Counted from the stretch's first letter, positions 10,015 to 18,314 are shown. The stretch: 64,000 bases of DNA from JAGVSZ01 sp019137045 (GCA_046347635.1 JAXMFT010000009.1:130537-194536), one strand, 5' to 3'. Numbers and translations are program-made. Notes: generated by a model from the letters alone, not told the origin.

Positions 10015-11214
10015 TCAGCCGATCGTGATCCAGTCCGAGTTGGGCACGATCGTGCTGCCCTTCACCAGGTACACGCGGCCGACCGGGATCGAGTGGGTCT
10101 TGAGCGCGATCGGCACGCCGAAGATGCCGCCGGTGTCCCACTTGCCGATCGACTCGAGCGCCGCCTTCATGTTCGGGCCGGTCAGCTCCTTCTTCGCGCC
10201 GAGCGTGCGGCCGAGCACCTGCTCGAAGATCATGCCGACCAGCCAGCCCTGGGTGTAGAAGGTGGTCTGCCAGGGGTTGTTGGGCTTGCGCGAGCCGACC
10301 TCGCGGATCAGCGCCATGGTGGGCGTCTTCTCCGTGTCGAACGAGTAGCGGTAGGGCATGACGCCGAGGAAGCCCGCGCCGGCGGCGCCCATCTGGTCGA
10401 TGGTCGTCTTGTCCATGGTGTAGATCGTCCCCATCCCGCGCGCGTTCATGCCGGCGTCGCGCATCTGGCGCATGAACTCGGGAATCGGCGCCAGCACGTA
10501 GCCGTGGAAGATCACGAAGTCCGGCTTGGCGCGGCGCAGCTTGATCACCTCGGCCGAGACGTCGACCGCACCGGGCTTGGTGACGACCTCGAGCACCACC
10601 GGGATCCCGAGCTTCGCCGCTTTCGCCTTGCCGGAGGCGATCGGGTCGCGCCCGAACTCGGTGTCCGAGTACACGAACGCGACCGCGGGCTTGGCGGCGC
10701 CGGCCGCGCTGCGGCTCACGTACTCGAGCAGGACCTCGATCTGGCCGGAGTAGGTCGGGCCGGGCATGAAGTAGTACGGCGCCTTCGCCGGGTCGGCGAG
10801 GTCGGAGGCGAACGACGGTCCGGTCGCGAGCACCGAGCCGAGCTGGCTCAGCTCCGGGGCGATCGCCTTCGCCCACCCGGTGGAGTCGCCGTAGAAGAGG
10901 GGCGGCTTGTACTGCGCCACGATCTTCTTGAAGATCGCGACCGACTGGTCGACCTTGTAGCTCGAGTCCTCCGCGACGTAGCGCAGCTTGCGCCCGGCGA
11001 TGCCGCCCTGGCCGTTCTTCCACTCGACCCAGTCGCCCAGCCCCGCGTGCAGGCCCGCGCCGGCGAACGCGAACACGCCGGTGATCGGCGGCGCCGCGCC
11101 GATGACGATCTCGCCCGACTGCGCGAGCGCGCTGCGCAGCGGCAGCCCGAGCGATGCGAGCCCGGCGGCGGCGGCGCCCGAGCCGAGGAACCTGCGGCGG
11201 TCGATGGGGGTCAT
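10015..11214 (-). CDS. ABC transporter substrate-binding protein, LivK-like, Tat-exported
   Basis: This is a 399-residue type I periplasmic binding protein. The N terminus contains a twin-arginine signal (DRRRFLGSGAAAAG, cleavage after SALA), so it is exported folded. The mature part begins with the typical EIVIGAAPPITGVFAFAG ligand-entry strand. It lies 39 bp downstream of the LivM permease, in operon order livG-livH-livM-livK-livF-ligase. This subfamily binds amino acids, aromatic acids, amides or fatty-acid-like ligands. The ligand here is unknown but probably matches the substrate of the co-encoded acyl-CoA synthetase. Confidence 0.9.
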   Translation of the reverse strand: MTPIDRRRFLGSGAAAAGLASLGLPLRSALAQSGEIVIGAAPPITGVFAFAGAGLHAGLGDWVEWKNGQGGIAGRKLRYVAEDSSYKVDQSVAIFKKIVAQYKPPLFYGDSTGWAKAIAPELSQLGSVLATGPSFASDLADPAKAPYYFMPGPTYSGQIEVLLEYVSRSAAGAAKPAVAFVYSDTEFGRDPIASGKAKAAKLGIPVVLEVVTKPGAVDVSAEVIKLRRAKPDFVIFHGYVLAPIPEFMRQMRDAGMNARGMGTIYTMDKTTIDQMGAAGAGFLGVMPYRYSFDTEKTPTMALIREVGSRKPNNPWQTTFYTQGWLVGMIFEQVLGRTLGAKKELTGPNMKAALESIGKWDTGGIFGVPIALKTHSIPVGRVYLVKGSTIVPNSDWITIG

Positions 11215-11253
11215 CTGGAGTCTCCTCTTCAGGTGGGTCGAAGGCCGTCGATG

Positions 11254-12297
11254 CTACGTCCGGAACGGCCACAGGTGGAAGAACCGGCGCGTGCGCCGCC
11301 ACATCTCGGCCAGGCCGTGCGGCTCGAAGACGAGGAAGCCCACGATCAGGAGTCCGAACACCACCTGCCGGAGCGGGGCGAGGTACACGCCGGCCTGCTC
11401 GAGGCCGAACGCCTCGGCCCAGCCGACCAGCGCGCGCAGGAACTCGGGGATCAGCGTCATGAAGGTGGCGCCGAGGATCGTCCCGAGGATCGACCCCAGC
11501 CCGCCGACGATGATCGCGGCGAGGTAGAAGACCGACAGCGGCAGGCCGAACAGCTCCGGAGTGGCGACGCGAAAGAAGTAGCCCCACAGGCCGCCCGCGA
11601 CGCCGGCGTAGAACGACCCGATGGCGAAGGCGGCGAGCTTGTAGCGAAAGAGGCTGATGCCGAGCACCTCGGCCGAGATGTCGCGGTCGCGGATGGCGAT
11701 GAACGCGCGGCCGACGCGGGTGCGGAACAGGTTGCGCGCGCCGAGGAGCATGAGGACCGCGAGCGGCGCGATCAGGAAGTAGACGCGGCGGTCGCCCGCC
11801 AGCTCGAAGCCGAAGAGCGAAGCGGCGGGCACGTTCGCGCCGCGCACCCCGCCGGTGACCGACTCCCACTCGCGGAACACGAAGCCGAGCACGAACTGGG
11901 CGGCGAGGGTGGCCACCGCGAAGTACAGGCCCTTGATGCGCAGGCTGGGGATGCCGACCACCAGGCCGATCGCCGCGCTCGCCGCCCCGGCGAGCGGGAG
12001 CGCCAGGAAGAACGGGATCCCGGCGCGCTCGGCGACCGCGACCGCGTAGCAGCCGACGCCCATGAACGCGGCGTGGCCGAGCGAGATGAGGCCGGTGTAG
12101 CCGGTCATGACGTTGAGGCCGGCGGCGGCGATGAGGTGGATGCCGAGCAGGCAGGCGAGGTAGGTGAGGTAGCTCCCGCCGACGAACGGGAAGGCGACGA
12201 GCGCCGCGAGCAGCAGCCCGAGCCAGACGCGCTGCGCGCGCGTGTCGAACAGCGCCTCGTCGTGGCGGTAGCTCGCGTGGAAGTCGCCGATCCTCAT
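11254..12297 (-). CDS. livM: Branched-chain-type ABC transporter permease, LivM family
   Basis: This is a 347-residue polytopic inner-membrane permease. The family segment GLNVMTGYTGLISLGHAAFM is near residue 60 and IVGGLGSILGTILGA near 265. The C-terminal 30 residues are basic and cytoplasmic. The ATG at 12,297 overlaps the livH stop codon by 4 bp (ATGA), so translation is probably coupled. A long upstream extension in the same frame is a shadow of livH and was discarded. It pairs with LivH to form the membrane channel. Confidence 0.92.
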   Translation of the reverse strand: MRIGDFHASYRHDEALFDTRAQRVWLGLLLAALVAFPFVGGSYLTYLACLLGIHLIAAAGLNVMTGYTGLISLGHAAFMGVGCYAVAVAERAGIPFFLALPLAGAASAAIGLVVGIPSLRIKGLYFAVATLAAQFVLGFVFREWESVTGGVRGANVPAASLFGFELAGDRRVYFLIAPLAVLMLLGARNLFRTRVGRAFIAIRDRDISAEVLGISLFRYKLAAFAIGSFYAGVAGGLWGYFFRVATPELFGLPLSVFYLAAIIVGGLGSILGTILGATFMTLIPEFLRALVGWAEAFGLEQAGVYLAPLRQVVFGLLIVGFLVFEPHGLAEMWRRTRRFFHLWPFRT

Positions 12298-13184
12298 AGC
12301 CGCTCGATGTCGCGCGTGCCGAACAGGCCGTAGGGCCGCACCATCAGGATCACCAGCACCACGAGGTAGGGGACGAGGTCGCGCGCCTGGCCGCCGACGA
12401 ACGCCACGGTGAGGCTCTCGAGCAGGCCGACGATCAGGCCGGCGACGATCGCGCCCGCGATGCTGTCGAGCCCGCCGAGGATGACCACCGCGAGCACGCC
12501 GAGCGCGACCGTGCCCAGGCTCGGCGAGAGGCTGGTCATCGAGGCGACGATGATGCCGGCCACCGCGCCGGTGACGCCGGCGAACATCCACGTGAGGCGC
12601 TGCGTCCGGCGCACGTCGATGCCCATCGCGTACGCGGTGACCGGGTCGGAGGCGGCGGCGCGCATCGACACGCCGTCCTTCGACCAGCGGAAGTAGGCGG
12701 TGAACGCAGCGATCAGCGCCACCGCGAGCGCGAAGCTCCACAGCACCTGGCCGGGGAGGAGGATCTCGCCGAGGAGGAGCGGCTTGCGCGGCAGCAGCTC
12801 CGGCAGCGACAGGTTGGCGCCGCCCCAGACCGCCTCGGCGAGGCCGTGCAGGACCGCGCCCAGCCCGATCGTCGCCATGACGATGCTGATCACCGGCTGG
12901 CCGGCGAGCGGGCGCAGCACGAAGCGCTCGACCAGCGCGCCGAGCGCCGCGACCCCGGCGAGCGTGAGCGCGAGCGCCGCCCACCACGGCAGCGCGAGGA
13001 AGACGTTCGCGGTCCAGAAGAGGTAGGCGCCGACCATCATGAACTCGCCCAGCGCGAAGTTGATGACGCGGGTGCCCTTGTAGACCAGCACGAAGCCGAG
13101 CGCGATCAGCGCGAGCACGCCGCCGGACAGGAGGCCGACGAGGCTGAACTCGGCCAGCAGCAGCCAGTCGATCGCGTCGCTCAC
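12294..13184 (-). CDS. livH: Branched-chain-type ABC transporter permease, LivH family
   Basis: This is a 296-residue hydrophobic permease with the LivH landmarks NFALGEFMMVGAY near residue 40, QPVISIVMATIGLG near 94, and VILGGLDSIAGAIVAG near 240. The start is a GTG at 13,184 whose GTGA overlaps the livG stop by 4 bp. No in-frame ATG fits the conserved N terminus, so GTG is preferred. With LivM it forms the transmembrane pore of the uptake system. Confidence 0.92.
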   Translation of the reverse strand: MSDAIDWLLLAEFSLVGLLSGGVLALIALGFVLVYKGTRVINFALGEFMMVGAYLFWTANVFLALPWWAALALTLAGVAALGALVERFVLRPLAGQPVISIVMATIGLGAVLHGLAEAVWGGANLSLPELLPRKPLLLGEILLPGQVLWSFALAVALIAAFTAYFRWSKDGVSMRAAASDPVTAYAMGIDVRRTQRLTWMFAGVTGAVAGIIVASMTSLSPSLGTVALGVLAVVILGGLDSIAGAIVAGLIVGLLESLTVAFVGGQARDLVPYLVVLVILMVRPYGLFGTRDIERL

Positions 13185-13966
13185 GCCACCCTCCGTCGCG
13201 CCGCCCGCTCGCCGAGGTAGGCGGCGATCACCGCCGGGTTGCGCCGCACCTCGGCCGGGGTGCCGCTGGCGATGACCTGGCCGAAGTTGAGCACCACGAC
13301 GTGGCTCGAGATGTCCATCACCAGCCCCATGTCGTGCTCGACCAGCATCACCGTGATGCCGCGCTCCTCCTGCACGTCCAGGATGAAGCGCGCCATGTCC
13401 TCGGTCTCCTCGCGGTTCATGCCGGCCACCGGCTCGTCGAGCATCAGCACCTTGGGCTGCATCGCGAGCGCGCGCGCGAGCTCCACGCGCTTCTGCAGGC
13501 CGTAGGCGAGCGCGTCGATCGGAAGGTCGCGGATGTGGTCGATCTCGAGGAAGTCGATCACCTCGCGCTCGATCTCCGCGCGCAGGCGCGCCTCCTCGGC
13601 CGCCGCGCGCCCGAGGTACCACAGCGCGCCGAGGGCGCCGGCCCGCAGCCGGTTGTGGCCGCCGAGCTTGATGTTGTCGAGCACGGTCATGCCGCGGAAG
13701 AGCGACACGTTCTGGAAGGTGCGCGCGAGGCCGAGCGCGGCGCGCGCGTGCGCCGGCACGCGCGTGATGTCGGCGCCGTCGAAGCGCAGCGTGCCGCGCT
13801 CGGGCCGGTAGAAGCCCGAGATCGCGTTGAAGAGGCTGGTCTTGCCCGCGCCGTTCGGGCCGATGATCGCGGTGATGCCGCCCTTCGGCACCGCGACCGC
13901 AACGTCGGCGAGCGCACGGATGCCGCCGAAGCGCAGGGTGAGCCCCTCGGCCTCCAGAATGTGCAA
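13181..13966 (-). CDS. livG: Branched-chain-type ABC transporter ATPase, LivG family
   Basis: This is a 261-residue ABC ATPase with Walker A GPNGAGKTSLFN near residue 35. The usual LSGGQQ signature is replaced by LAYGLQKRVELARAL, a variation common in LivG, followed by Walker B VLMLDEPVAGM. The start is taken as TTG at 13,966, which sits 4-5 bases after a GGAGG ribosome site and directly before the conserved domain. The longer upstream frame is not conserved. It is the first gene of the transporter-ligase operon and is divergent from the small gene at 14,076, so the 109-bp gap should hold the operon promoter. Confidence 0.88.
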   Translation of the reverse strand: MHILEAEGLTLRFGGIRALADVAVAVPKGGITAIIGPNGAGKTSLFNAISGFYRPERGTLRFDGADITRVPAHARAALGLARTFQNVSLFRGMTVLDNIKLGGHNRLRAGALGALWYLGRAAAEEARLRAEIEREVIDFLEIDHIRDLPIDALAYGLQKRVELARALAMQPKVLMLDEPVAGMNREETEDMARFILDVQEERGITVMLVEHDMGLVMDISSHVVVLNFGQVIASGTPAEVRRNPAVIAAYLGERAARRRVA

Positions 13967-14075
13967 GACCCCTCCTCGAGGTGGATCGGGCGCGCGGTCT
14001 CGCGCCGCGCTGCGGGCGCGGCGACTATAGCACGCGAGAATCTGCGATACTGGCGCGCGTTCCACGGAGCGTTCC

Positions 14076-14429
14076 ATGTCCGCGCCCCCTCCCGCCAAGC
14101 CCAGAGGCTCCCGCGTCGCCTGCTCGCTGCGCACCAGCGACGGCGCGAACGGCGTCTTCTCCGTCTACCCCGGCACCGAGGCCAAGACGCTCGACCGCAA
14201 GGACGAGATCAAGTGGGACAAGACGCCCACCGGTCCGGTGACCCAGGGCGTGTTCACGATCATCGGCGAGATGGGGATGACCGGGCAGGTGATCCTGCTC
14301 GACCAGGCCAAGTGGGACGCGCTGCAGAAGTCCAAGCTGGTGTCGCACTTCTTCATCGCGCTGCTCTGGGGCGGCACGCCGCTCAAGGTCGTCGACGACG
14401 CGCTGCTGATGGTGAAGCGGGGCGCCTGA
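14076..14429 (+). CDS. Conserved-looking hypothetical protein, 117 aa
   Basis: The family is not recognised. The protein is soluble and slightly basic. It has a Pro/Ala-rich N terminus, then alternating hydrophobic segments (GVFTIIGEMGMTGQVILLD, SHFFIALLWGG) that suggest a small compact alpha/beta domain. There is no signal peptide and no cysteine pair. It faces livG across a 109-bp gap and converges on the thioesterase gene. An AT-rich stretch with TATAGC and GATACT about 35-60 bases upstream could hold its promoter. Codon use matches its neighbours, so it looks like a real native gene. Confidence 0.65.
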   Translation: MSAPPPAKPRGSRVACSLRTSDGANGVFSVYPGTEAKTLDRKDEIKWDKTPTGPVTQGVFTIIGEMGMTGQVILLDQAKWDALQKSKLVSHFFIALLWGGTPLKVVDDALLMVKRGA

Positions 14430-14452
14430 GCCCCCGGGCCGCTGCGCGGCGG

Positions 14453-14884
14453 TCAGCCGTGTCTCGGATCGTGCGGGCGCGAGGTGACGTACACGGTCCC
14501 GGTGAACGCGGAGACGGGCGTCCCGTCGGCGCGCGTCACGTCGACGCGATAGACGCCGAGCCGGCGCGTGCGCGTGACCTCGGTCGCGCTCGCGGTGAGC
14601 ACGTCGCCGGCGTGCACCGCCACCTGGTAGGTGATGTGCGCGTCGATGCCCGCGGCGATCGCGCCGTGGGAGTTGGACGCGAGTCCGAACGCGGTGTCGG
14701 CGAGCGCGAAGATCACCCCGCCGTGGCAGGTGCCGTTGAAGTTGAGGTGGTCCTTGCGCACCCTGAGGGTGACGGCGGCGCGCCCGCAGCCGCCGCCGGC
14801 GAATTCCAGGCCGAGGCCGCGCACGAACGGGTCGTGCCCGGCCATCTGCGCCATGCGCCGGCGCGCCTCGGCGTCGCGGTCCAT
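14453..14884 (-). CDS. Hotdog-fold acyl-CoA thioesterase, PaaI family
   Basis: This is a 143-residue protein with the PaaI signature NGTCHGGVIFALADTAFGLA near residue 50, including the HGG and LADTAF elements that carry the catalytic Asp. Members hydrolyse aryl- or acyl-CoA thioesters and release CoA from dead-end intermediates. The start at 14,884 (MDRDAEARRRMAQM) is preferred over a longer one that would overlap the preceding gene. It begins 4 bp after the MeaB-fusion stop, so it belongs to the mutase operon. There it may recover CoA from stalled or mis-rearranged acyl-CoA esters (inference). Confidence 0.87.
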   Translation of the reverse strand: MDRDAEARRRMAQMAGHDPFVRGLGLEFAGGGCGRAAVTLRVRKDHLNFNGTCHGGVIFALADTAFGLASNSHGAIAAGIDAHITYQVAVHAGDVLTASATEVTRTRRLGVYRVDVTRADGTPVSAFTGTVYVTSRPHDPRHG

Positions 14885-14888
14885 CGCG

Positions 14889-16199
14889 CTACTCGAACCC
14901 GATGAAGCGCGCAAACTCGGCGGGCGGCTCCCCTGCCGCGGCGGCCGGATCCGTCGCGCGCTCGGGATAGCCGAGCTTGAGCGCCGCGATCACGATTTCG
15001 TTCGCCCCGAGCGCGAGCTCGCGCTCGATCGTGTCGTGATAGCGCGCCACCGCGGTGCGGAAGAACGTCGCCAGTCCGCGCCCGCGCGCGGCGGCGAGCA
15101 GCGCCTCGATGTACATGCCGCAGTCGAGCCAGTCGGTGCGGCCGAGCGGCCGCACCGCAGTGACGATGAGCGCGAGCGGCGCGCGCGCGTCGGGCGTGCT
15201 CCAGCCGTCCCTGCGGAGCGCCTCGGCCAGCCGCGCGAGCGGCTTGCCGGCCACTGCGTAGACGCGCCACGCGGGCGACTCGTGCGCGCCGAGGGCGGGT
15301 CGCGCGGCCGCGAGGACGGCTGCCACCGTCGCGCGGTCCACCGGCTCGGCCCGGAAGCGCGGCGGCGCGCTCTGGGCGGCCAGCGCGCGATCGACCGCGG
15401 CGCGCTCGTCGGAGCCGGGCGCGGGGCGGGCGCGCATGCGCCGGCCGCGGCCGGCGTGCGCCGCGTGGGCCGCGATCGCGTCGGCGAGCGCCGCGATGCC
15501 CGCGCGCGTCGTCGCGGTGGTGCGCACGACCGGCACCTCCCGCTCGCCCCGGCGGCGCAGGCGCAGCATGTCGCGCAGGCTGCGCTCGGTCTCCGCCGCG
15601 AGCGGCGAGTCGCCCTTGTTCACCACCAGGATGTCCGCGATCTCGAGGATCCCGGCCTTCATCGCCTGCACGTCGTCGCCCAGGCCGGGCGCGCACACGA
15701 CGACCTTCGTGTCCGCGAGCGCGGCGATCTCGACCTCCGACTGGCCGGTGCCGACGGTCTCCACGACGATCGCCTCGAAGCCGGCGGCGTCGAGGACGTC
15801 GATGATCTGGCCGGTCTGGCGCGAGACCCCGCCGAGGTGCCCGCGCGCGGCCACCGAGCGGATGAACACGCGGTCGTCGGCGCCGTGCTCGCCCATGCGC
15901 ACCCGGTCGCCGAGCACCGCGCCCCCGGTCACCGGGCTGGACGGGTCCACGGCCACGACGCCGACCCGCGCCCCGCGCGCGAGGAGCTCGCCGAGGAGCG
16001 CGCTGATCAGCGTCGACTTGCCCGCCCCCGGCGGGCCGGTGATTCCGATCACGTGCGCGCGGCCGACGTGGCGCGCGAGCGCCGCCCGCAGCGTCGCGGC
16101 CGCCGGACCCTCCACCTCCATCTGGGTGATCGCGCGCGCGATCGAGCGCCGGTCGCCGGCGAGGACCGGCGCGAGCAGCGGGTGCTCGGCGGAGTTCAC
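14889..16199 (-). CDS. MeaB-type G3E GTPase fused to a nitroreductase-like domain
   Basis: This is a 436-residue two-domain protein. Residues about 1-265 are a MeaB/ArgK GTPase: Walker A GITGPPGAGKST near 47, VDPSSPVTGG, VETVGTGQSEVEIA, PGLGDDVQAMKAGILEIADI and the NKGD base-recognition motif. MeaB proteins protect and reload adenosylcobalamin mutases. Where MeaB normally has its C-terminal dimerisation helices, a nitroreductase-like domain follows: RFRAEPVDRATV, ESPAWRVYAVAG, TDWLDCGMYIEALLAAARGRG and NEIVIAALKLGYPE. That domain is short (about 165 residues) and lacks the usual middle segment and part of the FMN-phosphate arginines, so flavin binding is uncertain. The start is GTG at 16,199, 4 bp after the mutase stop. 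No frameshift signature was seen at the junction. Confidence 0.85.
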   Translation of the reverse strand: MNSAEHPLLAPVLAGDRRSIARAITQMEVEGPAAATLRAALARHVGRAHVIGITGPPGAGKSTLISALLGELLARGARVGVVAVDPSSPVTGGAVLGDRVRMGEHGADDRVFIRSVAARGHLGGVSRQTGQIIDVLDAAGFEAIVVETVGTGQSEVEIAALADTKVVVCAPGLGDDVQAMKAGILEIADILVVNKGDSPLAAETERSLRDMLRLRRRGEREVPVVRTTATTRAGIAALADAIAAHAAHAGRGRRMRARPAPGSDERAAVDRALAAQSAPPRFRAEPVDRATVAAVLAAARPALGAHESPAWRVYAVAGKPLARLAEALRRDGWSTPDARAPLALIVTAVRPLGRTDWLDCGMYIEALLAAARGRGLATFFRTAVARYHDTIERELALGANEIVIAALKLGYPERATDPAAAAGEPPAEFARFIGFE

Positions 16200-16203
16200 C
16201 GCG

Positions 16204-17877
16204 TCAGACGATCGCCTGGACGTGTCCGAAGCCGAGCTCCTCGCGCAGCCGGCCGCAGATCTCGCCGTGGGTGCAGCCGGCCGCGGCGGCTTCGACCACC
16301 TTGCCGAACACGTTCTCGCGCGCATCGTGCGCCGCGGCGGCGAGAGCATCGAGCGCCCGGGCGACCGCGGCCTGGGACCGGGCCGCCTTGAAGGCCTTGA
16401 ACGAGGCGACGTGCGCGCGCATGCGCGCCGGATCGGGACGCTCGAGCGGCTGGCGCGCGGCGGCGTCCTCGTCCACCCGGTAGGCGTTCACGCCGACGAC
16501 GGTCTGCGCGCCGGAGTCGACCCCGGCCTGGAAGCGCCGCGCCGACTCGCCGATCATCTTCTGCACCAGGCCCGCCTCCACCGCCCGGTACATGCCGCCC
16601 GCGTCCTCGACGAGCCGCATGACGCGCAGGATCTCCGCCTCCATCTGGTCGGTGAGCCGCTCGACGTAGAAGCTGCCGCCGAGCGGGTCGATGACGTCGG
16701 TGAGGTGCGCCTCCTCGCGCAGGATGTTCTGCGTCGCCACCGCGATGCGCGCGCCGGCCGCGGTCGGGGTCGAGAGCGCCTCGTCGTGGCTGTCGGTGTG
16801 CAGCGACTGCAGCCCGCCGAAGATGCCGGCCATCGCCTGCACCGCGACGCGCGCGACGTTGTTGAGCGGCTGCTGGCGGGTCAGGTCCACGCCCGAGGTC
16901 TGGCCGTGGAACTTGAAGCGCCACGCGCGCGGGTCCTGCGCGCCGAGACGCTCGCGCGCGACGCGCGCCCAGATGCGCCGGCCGGCGCGGAACTTGGCGA
17001 TCTCCTCGAAGAACGAGATCGAGATGTCGAAGAAGAACGTGAAGCGCGGCAGGTAGCGGTCGGGGTCCATCCCGCGCGCGCGGCAGTCGTCGGCGATCTG
17101 GATCGCGGTCGCGAGCGTGAACGCCATCGCCTCGGCCGGGGTGGCGCCGCCCTGCTGCACGTGCTGCCCCACCACCGACATCGGGTTCCAGCGCGGCAGG
17201 AAGCGGTTGCAGAAGTCGATGTGGTCGACGAGGATGCGGCGCGCGCCCGGGAGCGCGATGCGGAAGAACATGTGGTTGGCGACGTAGTGCGAGAGGTAGT
17301 CGCTCTGGTTCGAGGTCCCGCTCACCGCGCGCCAGTCGGTGCCGCGCCGCTGCGCGGTCGCGAGCAGGAACGCGAGCAGCGTGAACGGGCTCGGGTCGTT
17401 CATCGCGCACGAGACGCGCGCGAGGTCCACCCCGGCGAGCGCGCGCTCCATGTGCTCGGCGCTGTTGACCACCGTCCCGCAGGTGCCGAGCAGCTCCTCG
17501 TGCACCTCGTCCATGTCGTAGCCGCGGAACACCGAGTTGCACGGGATGAGCGAGATGGCGCTCGCGCCCTGGTCGAGGAGGTGGCGCAGCCGCGCGTTGT
17601 AGTCCTCCGGCGTGCCGAGCCCGATCAGCTGGCGCTGCGACCAGGTGCGCCCGCGGTGCATGGTGGGATAGATGCCGCGCGTGTAGGGCGGCTGGCCGGG
17701 GAAGCCGAGCGTCTCCGCGTAGCGCGCCGGGTCGAAGTCGCGCGGCGTGTAGAGCGGCGCGATCGGGATGCCGGAGCGGTTGACGATCGGCCGGTCCGTC
17801 CCGATCTGCTGCGCGTACTCGGCCTGCCAGCGGGCTTCCGGCGCGTCGATCAGCTGCGTGTCGAGCGGCTTGTTCAT
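16204..17877 (-). CDS. Adenosylcobalamin-dependent acyl-CoA mutase, large (substrate-binding) subunit, atypical
   Basis: The 557 residues correspond to the TIM-barrel half of the methylmalonyl-CoA mutase family without the B12 domain, which is encoded separately upstream. Family marks include PPYTRGIYPTMHRGRTW near residue 60, QTSGVDLTRQQPLNNVAR near 320, FGGLQSLHTDSHDEA and VIDPLGGSFYVE. The residues lining the acyl pocket depart from methylmalonyl-CoA mutase. The conserved TMY tyrosine is His (TMH), and the FDLPTHRGYDSD segment reads IPCNSVFRGYDMD. The histidine of GYHMQEAGA is kept (GQHVQQGGA). It therefore probably rearranges another short or branched acyl-CoA. It starts 14 bp after the B12 subunit gene and is followed by the MeaB fusion. 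Confidence 0.88.
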   Translation of the reverse strand: MNKPLDTQLIDAPEARWQAEYAQQIGTDRPIVNRSGIPIAPLYTPRDFDPARYAETLGFPGQPPYTRGIYPTMHRGRTWSQRQLIGLGTPEDYNARLRHLLDQGASAISLIPCNSVFRGYDMDEVHEELLGTCGTVVNSAEHMERALAGVDLARVSCAMNDPSPFTLLAFLLATAQRRGTDWRAVSGTSNQSDYLSHYVANHMFFRIALPGARRILVDHIDFCNRFLPRWNPMSVVGQHVQQGGATPAEAMAFTLATAIQIADDCRARGMDPDRYLPRFTFFFDISISFFEEIAKFRAGRRIWARVARERLGAQDPRAWRFKFHGQTSGVDLTRQQPLNNVARVAVQAMAGIFGGLQSLHTDSHDEALSTPTAAGARIAVATQNILREEAHLTDVIDPLGGSFYVERLTDQMEAEILRVMRLVEDAGGMYRAVEAGLVQKMIGESARRFQAGVDSGAQTVVGVNAYRVDEDAAARQPLERPDPARMRAHVASFKAFKAARSQAAVARALDALAAAAHDARENVFGKVVEAAAAGCTHGEICGRLREELGFGHVQAIV

Positions 17878-17891
17878 GGCGCCCTCCGGAG

Positions 17892-18314
17892 TCAGACCGC
17901 CCCGCGCGCGGCGCGCACACGCGGGGTCACCTCGCGCACGTAGCGCGCGATGTCGTCCAGCGCGGCGCCGGGATGGAACACCCTTGCGACGCCGCTCTCC
18001 AGCAGCGTCTTCTCGTCTTCGTCCGGCACGATCCCGCCGACGATCACCGCCACGTCGCCGAGCCCCGCGGTGCGCAGGGCGTCCATGACCTTCGGCACGA
18101 TCAGGTGGTCGGTGGCGAGCGAGGAGATGCCGATCACGTCCACGTCCTCCTCGGTGGCGAGCTTCACCACGGTCGGGATCTCCTGCCACGGCGGGGTGTA
18201 GATCACCTCCATGCCGGCGTCGCGCAGATACGCGGCGACCACGCGGCTGCCGCGGTCGTGGCCGTCGAAGCCGACCTTGGTGATGAGCACTTTGGGGCGG
18301 ATGTCCACGTTCAT
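17892..18314 (-). CDS. Cobalamin-binding small subunit of the acyl-CoA mutase
   Basis: This is a 140-residue B12-binding domain with the DxHxxG cofactor motif in KVGFDGHDRGSR near residue 15, and the SSLATDH and VIVGGIVPDED segments that cradle the dimethylbenzimidazole tail. It is the separate small subunit of a two-component mutase, as in isobutyryl- and 2-hydroxyisobutyryl-CoA mutases, rather than the fused methylmalonyl-CoA mutase. Its ATG overlaps the tetR stop by 4 bp, and the mutase large subunit follows 14 bp later. Confidence 0.92.
   Translation of the reverse strand: MNVDIRPKVLITKVGFDGHDRGSRVVAAYLRDAGMEVIYTPPWQEIPTVVKLATEEDVDVIGISSLATDHLIVPKVMDALRTAGLGDVAVIVGGIVPDEDEKTLLESGVARVFHPGAALDDIARYVREVTPRVRAARGAV

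Noticed and set aside
14889..16199. BluB (DMB synthase) identity for the nitroreductase-like domain
   Set aside because: It was tempting because of B12, but the visible motifs (ESPAWRVYAV, DCGMYIEALLAAARGRG) are of general nitroreductase type and BluB's characteristic motifs are absent.
16204..17877. Methylmalonyl-CoA mutase as the name for the large subunit
   Set aside because: The B12 domain is separate and the substrate-pocket residues differ, so only the family-level call is supported.
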